Shown: positions 27,271-35,600 of the stretch, one piece after another
Layout: each line of letters begins with the position of its first letter
How positions within the stretch are numbered: the stretch's first letter is position 1
Assembly: GCA_016703945.1 (NCBI GenBank)
Contig: JADJBC010000026.1
Location: 1 to 41,791 of the forward strand
Direction: 5' to 3'
DNA from: Candidatus Aalborgicola danicus
Lineage (GTDB): Bacteria; Pseudomonadota; Gammaproteobacteria; Burkholderiales; Burkholderiaceae_C
Length of the DNA: 41,791 nucleotides
Made by a program: the position numbers and the translations under genes
Notes under the pieces: generated by a model
What the model saw: only the letters and a program-made list of their open reading frames with translations
What the model was told of the DNA's origin: nothing
The model's database searches: none

Positions 27271-27290
27271 TTGGCACAAGCGTTGGCAGT

Positions 27291-27354
27291 TAAATTGCTA
27301 TCAATAGCGTAGCTTCTTGTGCAATAGCTACGAGGGCTACAGCCAAATTATTCT
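27291..27354 (+). repeat. Interspersed intergenic repeat, copy 7
   Basis: It carries TGCTATCAATAGCGTAGCTT, then TGTGCAATAGCTACGAGGGC and TACAGCC. It lies at the truncated 5' side of the phosphonomutase remnant, suggesting a breakpoint at or near the repeat. Confidence 0.75.
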
Positions 27355-27375
27355 GCAATCCTCTCTCTGATTCTC

Positions 27376-27480
27376 CTATCTACGCCCCACACCACGCCCC
27401 CCGAGCATCAGCCGAGTTTTCTCCAGCTCTTGCTGCAACACCTCGGCATCCAGTAGCACGGTTTTGTATCCTGAAGCCTA
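27376..27480 (-). pseudogene. Short C-terminal gene fragment, family not identified
   Basis: About 33 minus-strand codons read as a charged helix (TVLLDAEVLQQELEKTRLML) ending GGRGVGRR and TAG at 27376-27378. A stop lies directly upstream, so only the tail of a former gene remains. Together with repeat copy 7 it fills the gap before higB. Confidence 0.3.
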
Positions 27481-27543
27481 CGTCCACACGGTCTTCTACC
27501 CAGTTGCAGATCGGGCTGCACTTCCGAGCGTGGGCGAATAGTC

Positions 27544-27572
27544 TTGTATGGGTCCCAATTTGGGACTATCAT
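27544..27572 (+). promoter_or_regulatory. higBA promoter with palindromic operator in the spacer
   Basis: TTGTAT (27544-27549) and TATCAT (27567-27572) are spaced by 17 bases. The perfect palindrome GTCCCAA-T-TTGGGAC (27552-27566) fills the spacer. Expected transcription start is about 27579, at the higB ATG itself, so the mRNA may be leaderless. Confidence 0.62.
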
Positions 27573-27579
27573 TCAGGCG

Positions 27580-27888
27580 ATGCGAATAGTTGCCGTATCG
27601 ACCCTCAAAGCCTTTTGGGAGCAGCCCATCTATCGTGACGCTGAGCAACCCCTCAAAGCATGGTTTGAAGAGGTCAGCCACGCGAACTGGCGGCAGCCTG
27701 CGGATATCAAGGCGCAATACGGCAATGCCAGCATCTTGAAAAACCGCCGGGTGGTGTTCAACATCAAGGGGAATGATTACCGCTTGGTGGCGGCTGTGTC
27801 TTACAAGATGCAGTTGGTTTTTGTGAAGTTTGTTGGCACCCATCGGGCGTATGACGCCATTGATGCCGAAACGATTGAGTTGGCCTAA
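27580..27888 (+). CDS. higB: Type II toxin, HigB family (mRNA interferase)
   Basis: This 102-residue RelE-fold toxin of the HigB type cleaves mRNA on the ribosome. Typical motifs are AVSTLKAFWEQ at the N-terminus, ADIKAQYGNASILKNRRVVF, NIKGNDYRLVAAVSYKMQLVFVKFVGTH and RAYDAID. The ATG at 27580 has no ribosome site and lies only 8 bases beyond the -10 element. It precedes its antitoxin, the reversed order normal for higBA. There is a 22-base gap to higA. Confidence 0.9.
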   Translation: MRIVAVSTLKAFWEQPIYRDAEQPLKAWFEEVSHANWRQPADIKAQYGNASILKNRRVVFNIKGNDYRLVAAVSYKMQLVFVKFVGTHRAYDAIDAETIELA

Positions 27889-27910
27889 ATTGGCCTAAGG
27901 AGTTGTCACC

Positions 27911-28297
27911 ATGGAAATTCGTCCTATTCATACCGAAGCAGATTACAAGGCGGCCCTGCGTGAAATTTCCGCGCTGATGGAAACGGACCCGGACTATGGA
28001 ACCCCCGACGGGGATCGGCTGGATGTGCTGGCCATCTTGGTACAAGCCTATGAGGCAAAACACTATCCCATATCGGCACCCGACCCGATTGAAGCGATCA
28101 AGTTCCGCTTGGAGCAAGGAGGCTTGAGCATCAAAGACTTGGAGCCCATGATCGGCCGTAGCAACCGGGTGTACGAGGTGCTGGGCCGCAAACGCCCGTT
28201 GACGCTGGGCATGATCCGCCGCTTGCACAAAGGGCTGGGCATACCGGCTGAAGTGTTGATAGCCGAGGCCGATGGCAAGTTTGCGCTGGCCGCTTGA
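27911..28297 (+). CDS. higA: Type II antitoxin, HigA family
   Basis: This 128-residue antitoxin has an XRE-type helix-turn-helix (about 68-120: LEQGGLSIKDLEPMIG, NRVYEVLGRKRPLTLGMIRRL). The N-terminus reads MEIRPIHTEADYKAALREI and is followed by a variable linker. AAGGAG at 27896-27901 precedes ATG 27911. It neutralises HigB and, with it, should bind the palindrome at 27552-27566 to repress the operon. Confidence 0.9.
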   Translation: MEIRPIHTEADYKAALREISALMETDPDYGTPDGDRLDVLAILVQAYEAKHYPISAPDPIEAIKFRLEQGGLSIKDLEPMIGRSNRVYEVLGRKRPLTLGMIRRLHKGLGIPAEVLIAEADGKFALAA

Positions 28298-28347
28298 TGG
28301 AACAACGTAGTAGTAGACCAATTGAAGGTGGGGGCGCTACTGTTGTC

Positions 28348-28515
28348 ATGGCGACAAAACCTAAATTCAAAAGTGATGTCCTCGCGGCGATTCATGCCTC
28401 TGCCACCGCATTGCAACAAGTGGGAGCGATCGATCAAGCCACCATGCGCAAGTTTGATGCGTCGTGCTTGGCGGTAGCGGCGACACTGGCGGGCGTGGTC
28501 GTCTTTGACCGATAG
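28348..28515 (+). pseudogene. N-terminal remnant of a second HTH antitoxin-type regulator
   Basis: Starting at ATG 28348, TKPKFKSDVLAAIHASATAL and QVGAIDQATMRKFDASCL match the N-terminus of a widespread XRE antitoxin family (partners of RelE/HigB-type toxins). The match ends abruptly after DASCLA, before the helix-turn-helix; the remaining codons to TAG 28515 are unrelated. The break coincides with the end of a YhcG-type remnant on the other strand. Confidence 0.6.
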
Positions 28516-28671
28516 CAGGCGCACGTAGGCTGACCAGGGCAGGGGGAAGGCTTGTGCCAATTCAGACCAGCCCAATTGCGCAGACACTGTCTGCGATTTC
28601 TTTGATTCGGATATCGCTAACTTCTTCTGAATCTGGCCGGATAAACTGGGTAGTACCAACCAACTTCTCTC
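28489..28671 (-). pseudogene. Internal remnant of a DUF1016 (YhcG/PDDEXK) nuclease gene
   Basis: Minus-strand codons read LAISESKKSQTVSAQLGWSE and LAQAFPLPWSAYVRLLSVKD, recognisable from the N-terminal domain of DUF1016/YhcG proteins. Both flanks are unrelated, and neither the N-terminus nor the C-terminal PDDEXK nuclease domain is present. Its downstream end meets the antitoxin remnant, so two accessory genes were joined by a deletion or recombination. Confidence 0.6.
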
Positions 28672-28684
28672 CCAGCACACATCC

Positions 28685-29188
28685 ATGCCCCAGCAAATTC
28701 TCACATCCCTTTTCGCCCAGAAGTCGTGGGCCAATCGCGAACTGTTTGACGTGGTGGCCTCGGTCACCTCCACCGAACACGCGTCAGAGTTGCACATGGC
28801 GATCAGGATGCTCAACCACATCTATGTCGTCGATCGAATCTTCCGCGCCCACTTGGCGGGCGAGACGCACCCGTACACAGCGACCAATACGCCGGAGACC
28901 CCCGAACTCGGCGAGCTGCACTTCGCCGTCGCCGAGACCGACCGCTGGTTCTAGAACTATGTCTCCAAGATCGGCGCCCCGGCACTGGCGCAGAATCTTG
29001 CAATTCAATTCACCGATGGTGACGCGGGATGCATGACGCGTGAGGAAATGCTGTTCCATGTGCTCACCCACGGGTCTTACCATCGCGGCAACGTGGGCCA
29101 AATACTCAAAGGCATCTCGGTCGCGCCACCGCGCGATTTGTTCACCAAGTTCCTGCATGTCCACGAACCGGCGCGCCGTCAGGCCTAA
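28685..29188 (+). pseudogene. DinB family protein interrupted by an in-frame TAG
   Basis: A 167-codon frame from ATG 28685 to TAA 29186-29188 encodes a DinB four-helix bundle: TSLFAQKSWANRELFDVVAS, AIRMLNHIYVVDRIFRAHLA near residue 40, and MLFHVLTHGSYHRGNVGQIL near residue 120. The histidines in NHI and HGSYH are the expected metal ligands. A TAG at 28952-28954 follows ETDRWF, and the frame resumes at once with NYVSKIG. Only this codon breaks the gene, so it is either a recent pseudogene or a base error. Confidence 0.8.
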
Positions 29189-29314
29189 ACAACCGCACCA
29201 CGCGCAACTGGAACACGGCGGTTCGCAAGCAGCGCGTGCGCCAGTCCCGGGCTCGCACCGGCTGCGGCCTAGAATCATCCGCAGGTGTCTGAACCCCTCT
29301 CAATCCAAACCGCC

Positions 29315-29704
29315 ATGACCATCCGAACTGCATCCTGTAGCTGCGGCCAGCTGACGGCCATCGTGACTGAAGATCCCTTGCGGGTGGCGGTGTGCCACTG
29401 TCTGGCCTGTCAACGTCGAACCGGTAGCGTGTTTGGTGCCCAGGCGCGATTTCGCAGTGCGGCGGTAACGATGGAGGGGCAGTCGCAGCAGTACGTACGT
29501 ATTGGCGATGAAGGCAGCAAGATCACATTCAATTTCTGCCCAACCTGTGGCGCAACGGTTCACTATCGCGTAGACGCAGAACATATCGCAATCCCCGTGG
29601 GGGCCTTTGCCGAACCCGGCTTCCCGGCGCCCACTTTCTCGGTGTACGAAGAGCGCAAACACGCATGGGTTGTCCTACCGGACTACATCGAGCACATGGC
29701 GTAG
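29315..29704 (+). CDS. GFA (glutathione-dependent formaldehyde-activating) family protein
   Basis: This 129-residue zinc protein of the GFA/CENP-V fold has zinc-binding cysteines in CSCGQL (residues 8-10), CHCLACQRRTG (about 30) and FCPTCGATVHYR (about 73). The family is named after a proposed formaldehyde-glutathione enzyme, but most members have unknown substrates. It stands alone between the DinB relic and the two-component genes. Confidence 0.87.
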   Translation: MTIRTASCSCGQLTAIVTEDPLRVAVCHCLACQRRTGSVFGAQARFRSAAVTMEGQSQQYVRIGDEGSKITFNFCPTCGATVHYRVDAEHIAIPVGAFAEPGFPAPTFSVYEERKHAWVVLPDYIEHMA

Positions 29705-29921
29705 TTGCAAGCCGTGCGTTACCCATCAAACAGCCCCATTCTGGTTGTGGCCGCGCCCTTCTAGCCCTTGTACTTCGATGTGCGCGACCTACTGGGTTCG
29801 CGATCGCCTAGCGACAGCCAGTGTTCGCCACCGCACGGAGGAAATGGACATTCGCGAGTACCGTGGGTAAGTGTTTGCAGGCACATCTGTAAAACATTTC
29901 AGCAAAACCAGGGGGCGGGCC

Positions 29922-32900
29922 ATGAGATTTTCCAAAGCGCAGACCCTTGCCTTTTTTGGGTCTTTCCTGCTGCTGGTGCTTTGGGTGTCCACCATGTTCT
30001 GGACCTTTTCCCGCATGGAGGATTCGGCCGCTGCCCGTCGCCATGCATTTCTCACCCTGATTTCCAGCACGGAACTGTTGTCCGCCTTGGGCGATGCTGA
30101 GACCGGGGAGCGTGGATATGTGGTCACCGGCGATGTGAAGTTTCTGGATACCTACTTTGCAGTTGAACGCAGCATCACAAAAGACCTGGAAGACCTGCGG
30201 CTGTTCAATACCAACCGCGAGGTCGCAAAACATCTGGATGCACTGGTCCCACTGGTGGATGAAAAGATGAAGGAGCTGGCGGAGATCATTGAGTTGCGAC
30301 GAACGCATGGCCTGACTTCGGCCGCAGCGGCGGTTACAGAAGGCCATGGCAAGCGCGTGATGGATGACATCCGGTCAACACTGGGCAGCGTTTTCGCGGT
30401 CCTGAACCAGTCCTTGACGCAACAATCGGATGATCTGGACGAGAGCATGCATCGCCTGTTCATTTTCCTGGTGTCGGCCGGTGTTCTGGCGCTGGTGCTG
30501 GCCCTTTCGTGGGGTTTTCTGGTCCATCGCAGAACCAAGCTGCAACTGGAGCGTTTGGTGGCTCAGGAGACGCAGCACTTGCTCAAAATCCAGCAAGACA
30601 CCAGCCGCGAGTTGCAGCAGCTCAACGACAACTTGCAGACCAGTGAAGAGAAACTGTCTGTCACCTTGTATTCCATTGGTGACGCGGTGATTGCCACCGA
30701 CGCGCTAGCGCGGGTCACCCTGGTCAATAGCGCAGCAGAGTTGTTGACCGGATGGACCCAGGAGCTGGCCCTGGGGCGCACGGTCGATGAAATCTTTCGC
30801 ATTGTCAACCGCGACACGCGACAGCCAGCCCGGATCCCGGTGCTGGACACACTCAAACACGGAACGGTGCAGGGCCTGGCCAACCATACGGTGCTGATTG
30901 CACGTGATGGCCGTGAGTGTGACATTGCGGACAGTTGCGCACCCATTCGGGACCGTGCGGCGCGGATCATTGGCGCGGTGCTGGTCTTCCGTGATGTGAC
31001 GGAGGAATACGCGCTGCAACAATCCCTGCGCGACAGCGCGGCGCTGGTCCAGGCCATACTGAATACGGTGACCGACGGCATCATCACATTACACGCGGAT
31101 ACCGGCAAGATTGAGACGGTCAATCCCGCAGCGCAAAACCTGTTCGGTTACCGCGCGGACGAACTCAAGGGTTCGCAATTGGGCGTTTTGATTCCGCAAC
31201 TGGCTCAGCAGGAGCGCCCGGTGTCCGAGGACTATCTGGATTGGTCGATCGCAGCAGGTGGCGTTAGCCCGCCGCGCGAGGTAAGGGGTCTGCGCAAGGA
31301 TCACTCGGAGTTTGCGTTGGAGATGGTAGGCAACGCCATGGTTTTGAAGGGCGAACGCTATGTCACCTGTGTGCTGCGCGACATTACGGAGCGCAATCGC
31401 CTTGACCGTGCACTGGAGCAAAGAGGCGTGGATCTTGAGCTTGCCAAGGCAGCGGCAGAAACGGCGAGCCAGGCCAAATCGGACTTCTTGTCCAGCATGA
31501 GCCACGAAATACGCACGCCCATGAACGCCATCATTGGCATGTCGCACCTGGCCTTGGGCACGGAACTGACGCCGCGCCAAAGCAACTACATCCACAAGAT
31601 TCAGGGTGCCGGGCGCCATTTGCTCAACATCATCAATGACATCTTGGACATTGCGAAGATCGAGGCCGGAAAACTCACGGTCGAACACATTGAGTTTGAT
31701 GTGCAGACGGTGCTTGACAACGTTTCGGATTTGATTGCTGAGAAATCGGCCGCCAAGGGCCTGGAGTTTGTCATTGAAGTTGCCCCCAACGTGCCCGCCC
31801 GCCTCATTGGCGACCCCCTGCGTATTGGCCAGGTTCTGATCAATTACAGCAACAACGCGGTCAAATTCACAGAGCGCGGTGAGGTGGCCATCTCCATCGT
31901 GCTGCAGGCGGAGTCCGACCACGATGTCATGCTGTATTGCACCGTGCGTGACACGGGTATTGGCTTGTCGAAAGAACAACAAGCCAGGCTTTTCCAGAAC
32001 TTTGAACAGGCCGACAGTTCCGTGACCCGAAAATTTGGCGGTACCGGCCTGGGTTTGTCCATTTCCAAAAAAATAGCGGAGTTGATGGGCGGCGAGGTGG
32101 GTGTTGACAGCGAGCTTGGCGCAGGCAGCACATTCTGGTTTACGCTGCGCCTGGAAAAGTGCCTGGCACCATTGCGCAAGCTGATGCTCTCGGCGGACCT
32201 GAAAGACAAACGTGTTCTGGTGGTTGACGACAACCCCTCCGCTCGCATGGCCCTGGGGGGCTTGCTCACCAGCCTGAGTTTCCGGGTTGACGAGGCCGCG
32301 TCAGGACAGGATGGACTCAACGCCATCGTGCGTGCTGACTTGCAAGGTGCGTCCTTTGAAGTTGTTTTTCTGGACTGGCAGATGCCAGGTATGGATGGCA
32401 ACGAAACGGCCCGGCGGATTCAGGCACTTACGCTCAACTGCCGCCCTCGTTTGATCATGGTGACCGCTTTTGGCCGCGAAGAGGTGATCAAACGTGCACA
32501 CGATGCAGGCATCGAGGACGTGCTGGTCAACCCCGTTAGCCCTTCGGTACTGTTCGACAGCGTGGCGCGCATTCTGGGGTCCGTTGAAGCAGGGCTTGCG
32601 CCCCCGGTGGCGGCGTTGGGTCAGGGCGAGTCTTACGAGCAGCTCGCCAGCATTGCTGGCGCGCGCATTCTGCTGGTGGAGGACAACGAGTTGAACCAGG
32701 AAGTGGCGCTTGAATTGCTGCGCGACGCAGGTCTGGTGGTTGACCTGGCCGAAAACGGTCAGGTTGCGCTGGAGCGGCTCGGCCGTGCCGCCTACGATCT
32801 GGTCCTCATGGACATGCAGATGCCGGTCATGGACGGCCTGGCGGCAACCCGGGCGATTCGCCAGCAGTCACAGTTCGACTCGCTTCCGGTGGTTGCCATG

Positions 32901-33680
32901 ACGGCCAACGCCATGCAAGGCGACCGCGATCGCTGTCTGGCTGCGGGCATGAACGATCACATTCCCAAGCCCATAGAACCTCAGGATCTGTGGAACGCCC
33001 TGTTGAAATGGATTAAGCCACGTGAACCGGGTGTAGCGCCGCCCCGTAGACAGGTTGAGGCACCTCCGCACGTTCAACTGCCGTCTGCCATCGCAGGCTT
33101 GGACATGGTCGCAGGCTTGCGGCGCGTGCTGGGCAAAGAACAGACTTACCTCTCTTTGCTGCGGCGGTTTGCGGCGAGTCAGAAAAATGCGGTGGCTGAA
33201 ATTCTCCAGGCGCTGATGAGCGACGATCACGCGGTGGCCGAACGTCTGGCGCACACGCTCAAAGGCACCAGCGCCAACATCGGGGCTGTGCTGGTGCAGG
33301 AACTGGCAGCGGGGCTTGAGGCCGCGATCAAGAACCGGAGTCCACGCGCAGAACTTGAGGCTCAGCTCGCCCAGTTGCGCATCCCGCTTGAAACGTTGAT
33401 CGACCATTTGGAGCGCGAACTGCAAACCGACACAGCCGGACCGGCGATCGTGGTCAGTGCCGAGAAGTTCAAAGCGGTGTACGACCACCTGATGGTCTTG
33501 TTGGCGCAGGGCGATTCCGAAGCAATTGACCTGTTCGACGCCAATGCCGGCCTGTTCAGTGCCGTGGTGCCCAATCACCATGCGGCAATAGCTGCTGCCA
33601 TTCGGGCTTTTGACTTCCCCAGTGCAACGGCCCATCTGCTGGAGGCCGCCAGTGCCATCCCCCAAGGAGGTTTCCGATGA
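29922..33680 (+). CDS. Hybrid sensor histidine kinase (CHASE3-PAS-PAS-HisKA-HATPase-REC-REC-HPt)
   Basis: This 1252-residue membrane kinase has TM helix 1 (about 8-28), a periplasmic CHASE3 domain (about 35-175, with DAETGERGYVVTGD), TM helix 2 (about 178-200), and two PAS domains (about 240-360 and 370-493). HisKA has the phospho-accepting His in SHEIRTPMNAIIG, about residue 528. HATPase has an N box (INYSNNAVKF), DTGIGL and GTGLGLSIS. Receiver 1 has Asp in FLDWQMPGMDG, but its conserved Lys is Asn (LVNPVSPS). Receiver 2 has intact Asp and Lys. The C-terminal HPt has its His in AHTLKGTSANIG, about residue 1110. Its stop overlaps the HD-GYP regulator start by four bases, so that regulator is the likely partner. 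ATG 29922 follows a G-rich ribosome site. Confidence 0.92.
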   Translation: MRFSKAQTLAFFGSFLLLVLWVSTMFWTFSRMEDSAAARRHAFLTLISSTELLSALGDAETGERGYVVTGDVKFLDTYFAVERSITKDLEDLRLFNTNREVAKHLDALVPLVDEKMKELAEIIELRRTHGLTSAAAAVTEGHGKRVMDDIRSTLGSVFAVLNQSLTQQSDDLDESMHRLFIFLVSAGVLALVLALSWGFLVHRRTKLQLERLVAQETQHLLKIQQDTSRELQQLNDNLQTSEEKLSVTLYSIGDAVIATDALARVTLVNSAAELLTGWTQELALGRTVDEIFRIVNRDTRQPARIPVLDTLKHGTVQGLANHTVLIARDGRECDIADSCAPIRDRAARIIGAVLVFRDVTEEYALQQSLRDSAALVQAILNTVTDGIITLHADTGKIETVNPAAQNLFGYRADELKGSQLGVLIPQLAQQERPVSEDYLDWSIAAGGVSPPREVRGLRKDHSEFALEMVGNAMVLKGERYVTCVLRDITERNRLDRALEQRGVDLELAKAAAETASQAKSDFLSSMSHEIRTPMNAIIGMSHLALGTELTPRQSNYIHKIQGAGRHLLNIINDILDIAKIEAGKLTVEHIEFDVQTVLDNVSDLIAEKSAAKGLEFVIEVAPNVPARLIGDPLRIGQVLINYSNNAVKFTERGEVAISIVLQAESDHDVMLYCTVRDTGIGLSKEQQARLFQNFEQADSSVTRKFGGTGLGLSISKKIAELMGGEVGVDSELGAGSTFWFTLRLEKCLAPLRKLMLSADLKDKRVLVVDDNPSARMALGGLLTSLSFRVDEAASGQDGLNAIVRADLQGASFEVVFLDWQMPGMDGNETARRIQALTLNCRPRLIMVTAFGREEVIKRAHDAGIEDVLVNPVSPSVLFDSVARILGSVEAGLAPPVAALGQGESYEQLASIAGARILLVEDNELNQEVALELLRDAGLVVDLAENGQVALERLGRAAYDLVLMDMQMPVMDGLAATRAIRQQSQFDSLPVVAMTANAMQGDRDRCLAAGMNDHIPKPIEPQDLWNALLKWIKPREPGVAPPRRQVEAPPHVQLPSAIAGLDMVAGLRRVLGKEQTYLSLLRRFAASQKNAVAEILQALMSDDHAVAERLAHTLKGTSANIGAVLVQELAAGLEAAIKNRSPRAELEAQLAQLRIPLETLIDHLERELQTDTAGPAIVVSAEKFKAVYDHLMVLLAQGDSEAIDLFDANAGLFSAVVPNHHAAIAAAIRAFDFPSATAHLLEAASAIPQGGFR

Positions 33681-35189
33681 TGGGTCTTGATTTCACCGGC
33701 AAGCGCACCGTGCTGGTCGTGGACGATACGCCAGACAACTTGTTTCTGATGAAAAGTCTGCTCCAGAACATCTACAAGGTCAAGGTCGCAAGTTCGGGCG
33801 AACAGGCCTTGCACATCGCCGCATCCGACACCCCGCCAGACCTGATTCTGCTCGATGTCATGATGCCAGAAATGGACGGTTATGAGGTCTGCAGACGACT
33901 CAAGAACGACCGCCTCACCTTGCACATCCCGGTGATTTTTCTGACGGCCAAGTCGGCAGTGGAGGACGAGGAGCAAGGCCTTGAGCTCGGGGCGGTGGAC
34001 TACATCACCAAGCCGATCAGCCCCCATCGTCTTGGCCCGGGTCAAGGCGCATTTGGCGCTTAAAGCGATGGATGAGTTCCTGCGCGACCAGAACCACTTT
34101 TTGGAATTGGAGGTCGCCAAACGCACCCAGGAAGTAACGGCAATCCAGGATGTGACAATTTTGGCCCTGGCGTCTTTGGCCGAGACGCGTGATGAAGATA
34201 CGGGCAACCACCTGCGTCGCACCCAGTTCTACGTCAAGGCACTGGCCGAAAAGCTGCGCGACCATCCCCGTTTCGGAGCGTTCTTAAGCACCGCCAACAT
34301 CGAGAAGTTGTTCAAGTCTGCGCCTTTGCATGACATAGGCAAGGTTGGCATTCCAGACCATATTCTGTTGAAGCCTGGACGCCTGGAGGCGGAGGAATTC
34401 GAGATCATGAAGACCCACACCACGCTGGGTTACAACGCCATTTTGAACGCTGAAAAAGCGCTGGGAACCCACGTCGAATTCCTGTCCATCGCCTTGAGCA
34501 TTGCACTTTCGCACCAGGAAAAATGGGATGGAAGCGGTTATCCGCAGGGCCTCGCCGGCGATGACATTCCCATTGCTGCGCGCCTGATGGCGGTGGCGGA
34601 TGTCTATGACGCGCTGATCAGCCGACGCGTCTACAAAGAGGCCATGCCACATGCGCTTGCGGTGCAAACGATGCACATCGGTCGGGCGCACCACTTCGAT
34701 CCAGACGTGCTCGACGCCTTTGAAGAGATTCAGGAGGAATTTCGCGCCATCGCCGAGCGCTTTGCCGATAGTGATTCGGACCTTGAATACAAAGCAGCCG
34801 TGCCCGGACCTTTTGCGAACCATGCGGCGGGCGTTTCGGTCCCCGCGGGGAGGGGGGGCAGTGCGCGACGACTTTCAGCGGTGGCGGTCCTCATAACCGG
34901 TTGTGATCTTGGCCAAAAATTGTGCCCAATTGGTGGCTTGTGCAACCAGAACACGCGGCAACGCGTAGACGTTGTCGCTTGCCAGCACACGCGCGCGCTG
35001 GACGGTAGTGGCGCTGGCATACCCGGCCTGTTCCACCATCGTGCGGTGGGTTTCGTTGAAGTGGCCGTAGGGGTAACAAAAGTGCCGAACTTCGACATTC
35101 AGTGCCGACTCCAATTCGGACTTGCATCCCGCAATTTCATCCAGCGCCGTTTTGTCGTCCTGCAGCAGCAAATCCAGATGGTTTCTTGA
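33677..35189 (+). pseudogene. HD-GYP response regulator (c-di-GMP phosphodiesterase), one frameshift
   Basis: A receiver domain (VLVVDDTPDN, phospho-Asp in LLDVMMPEMDG, Lys in YITKPISP) is followed by an HD-GYP output domain (APLHDIGKVGIPD and HQEKWDGSGYPQG) that degrades cyclic di-GMP. The frame breaks at about 34020 in a CCCCC run; with a one-base correction PISP continues as IVLARVKAHLALKAMDEFL. The kinase gene overlaps its start (ATGA), so the two form a signalling operon. The domain ends near 34800, but the in-frame stop is at 35189, so the last 130 codons run antisense through the polysaccharide deacetylase gene. That tail is probably not native; a lost stop or another indel near 34800-34870 is likely. 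Confidence 0.82.
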
Positions 35190-35600
35190 ATGTGCGCCCA
35201 CATCCATGCCTGCGGCCAACCACTCCCTGAAGTGGGCTCTGTCCATCAGCGCTTTGCGGGGAATGCCCTTCTCGGCATCCCACTGGTTCCATCCGCCCAA
35301 TGCGTTGCTGACGGCATAACAGGTGGCAGTAAACCCGTTTCTTTTGAGGATGGGTAGTGCGTGTTGCAGGTTGTTGAGATACCCATCGTCAAAAGTGATG
35401 GCGACGACCGGGTCGTCCCGTTCACATCTCAGCCAGGGTTCGAGGTGGCGCATGGAGACACCCTTGAAGCCCAGCATTTTCAGCATGGCCATTTGCCGGG
35501 CGAAGGACCGTGGGGCCACCACCATTCCCCGCATCGGGGTGCCCGATGGTGGTGGCATGTCCACCTGGTGGTACATCAGAATAGAAATCGGTCGTTTCAT
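34875..35600 (-). CDS. Polysaccharide deacetylase (carbohydrate esterase 4, NodB-like)
   Basis: This protein of 241 residues has the CE4 motifs AITFDDGYLNNL (catalytic Asp and metal Asp, about residue 70), GAHSRNHLDLL (metal His pair, about 137) and FCYPYGHFNE (about 178). It begins MKRPISILMYHQV, typical of cytosolic or peripheral members, without a signal peptide. It removes N-acetyl or related groups from a glycan. The start ATG at 35600 overlaps the glycosyltransferase stop (ATGA), showing tight coupling. Confidence 0.9.
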   Translation of the reverse strand: MKRPISILMYHQVDMPPPSGTPMRGMVVAPRSFARQMAMLKMLGFKGVSMRHLEPWLRCERDDPVVAITFDDGYLNNLQHALPILKRNGFTATCYAVSNALGGWNQWDAEKGIPRKALMDRAHFREWLAAGMDVGAHSRNHLDLLLQDDKTALDEIAGCKSELESALNVEVRHFCYPYGHFNETHRTMVEQAGYASATTVQRARVLASDNVYALPRVLVAQATNWAQFLAKITTGYEDRHR

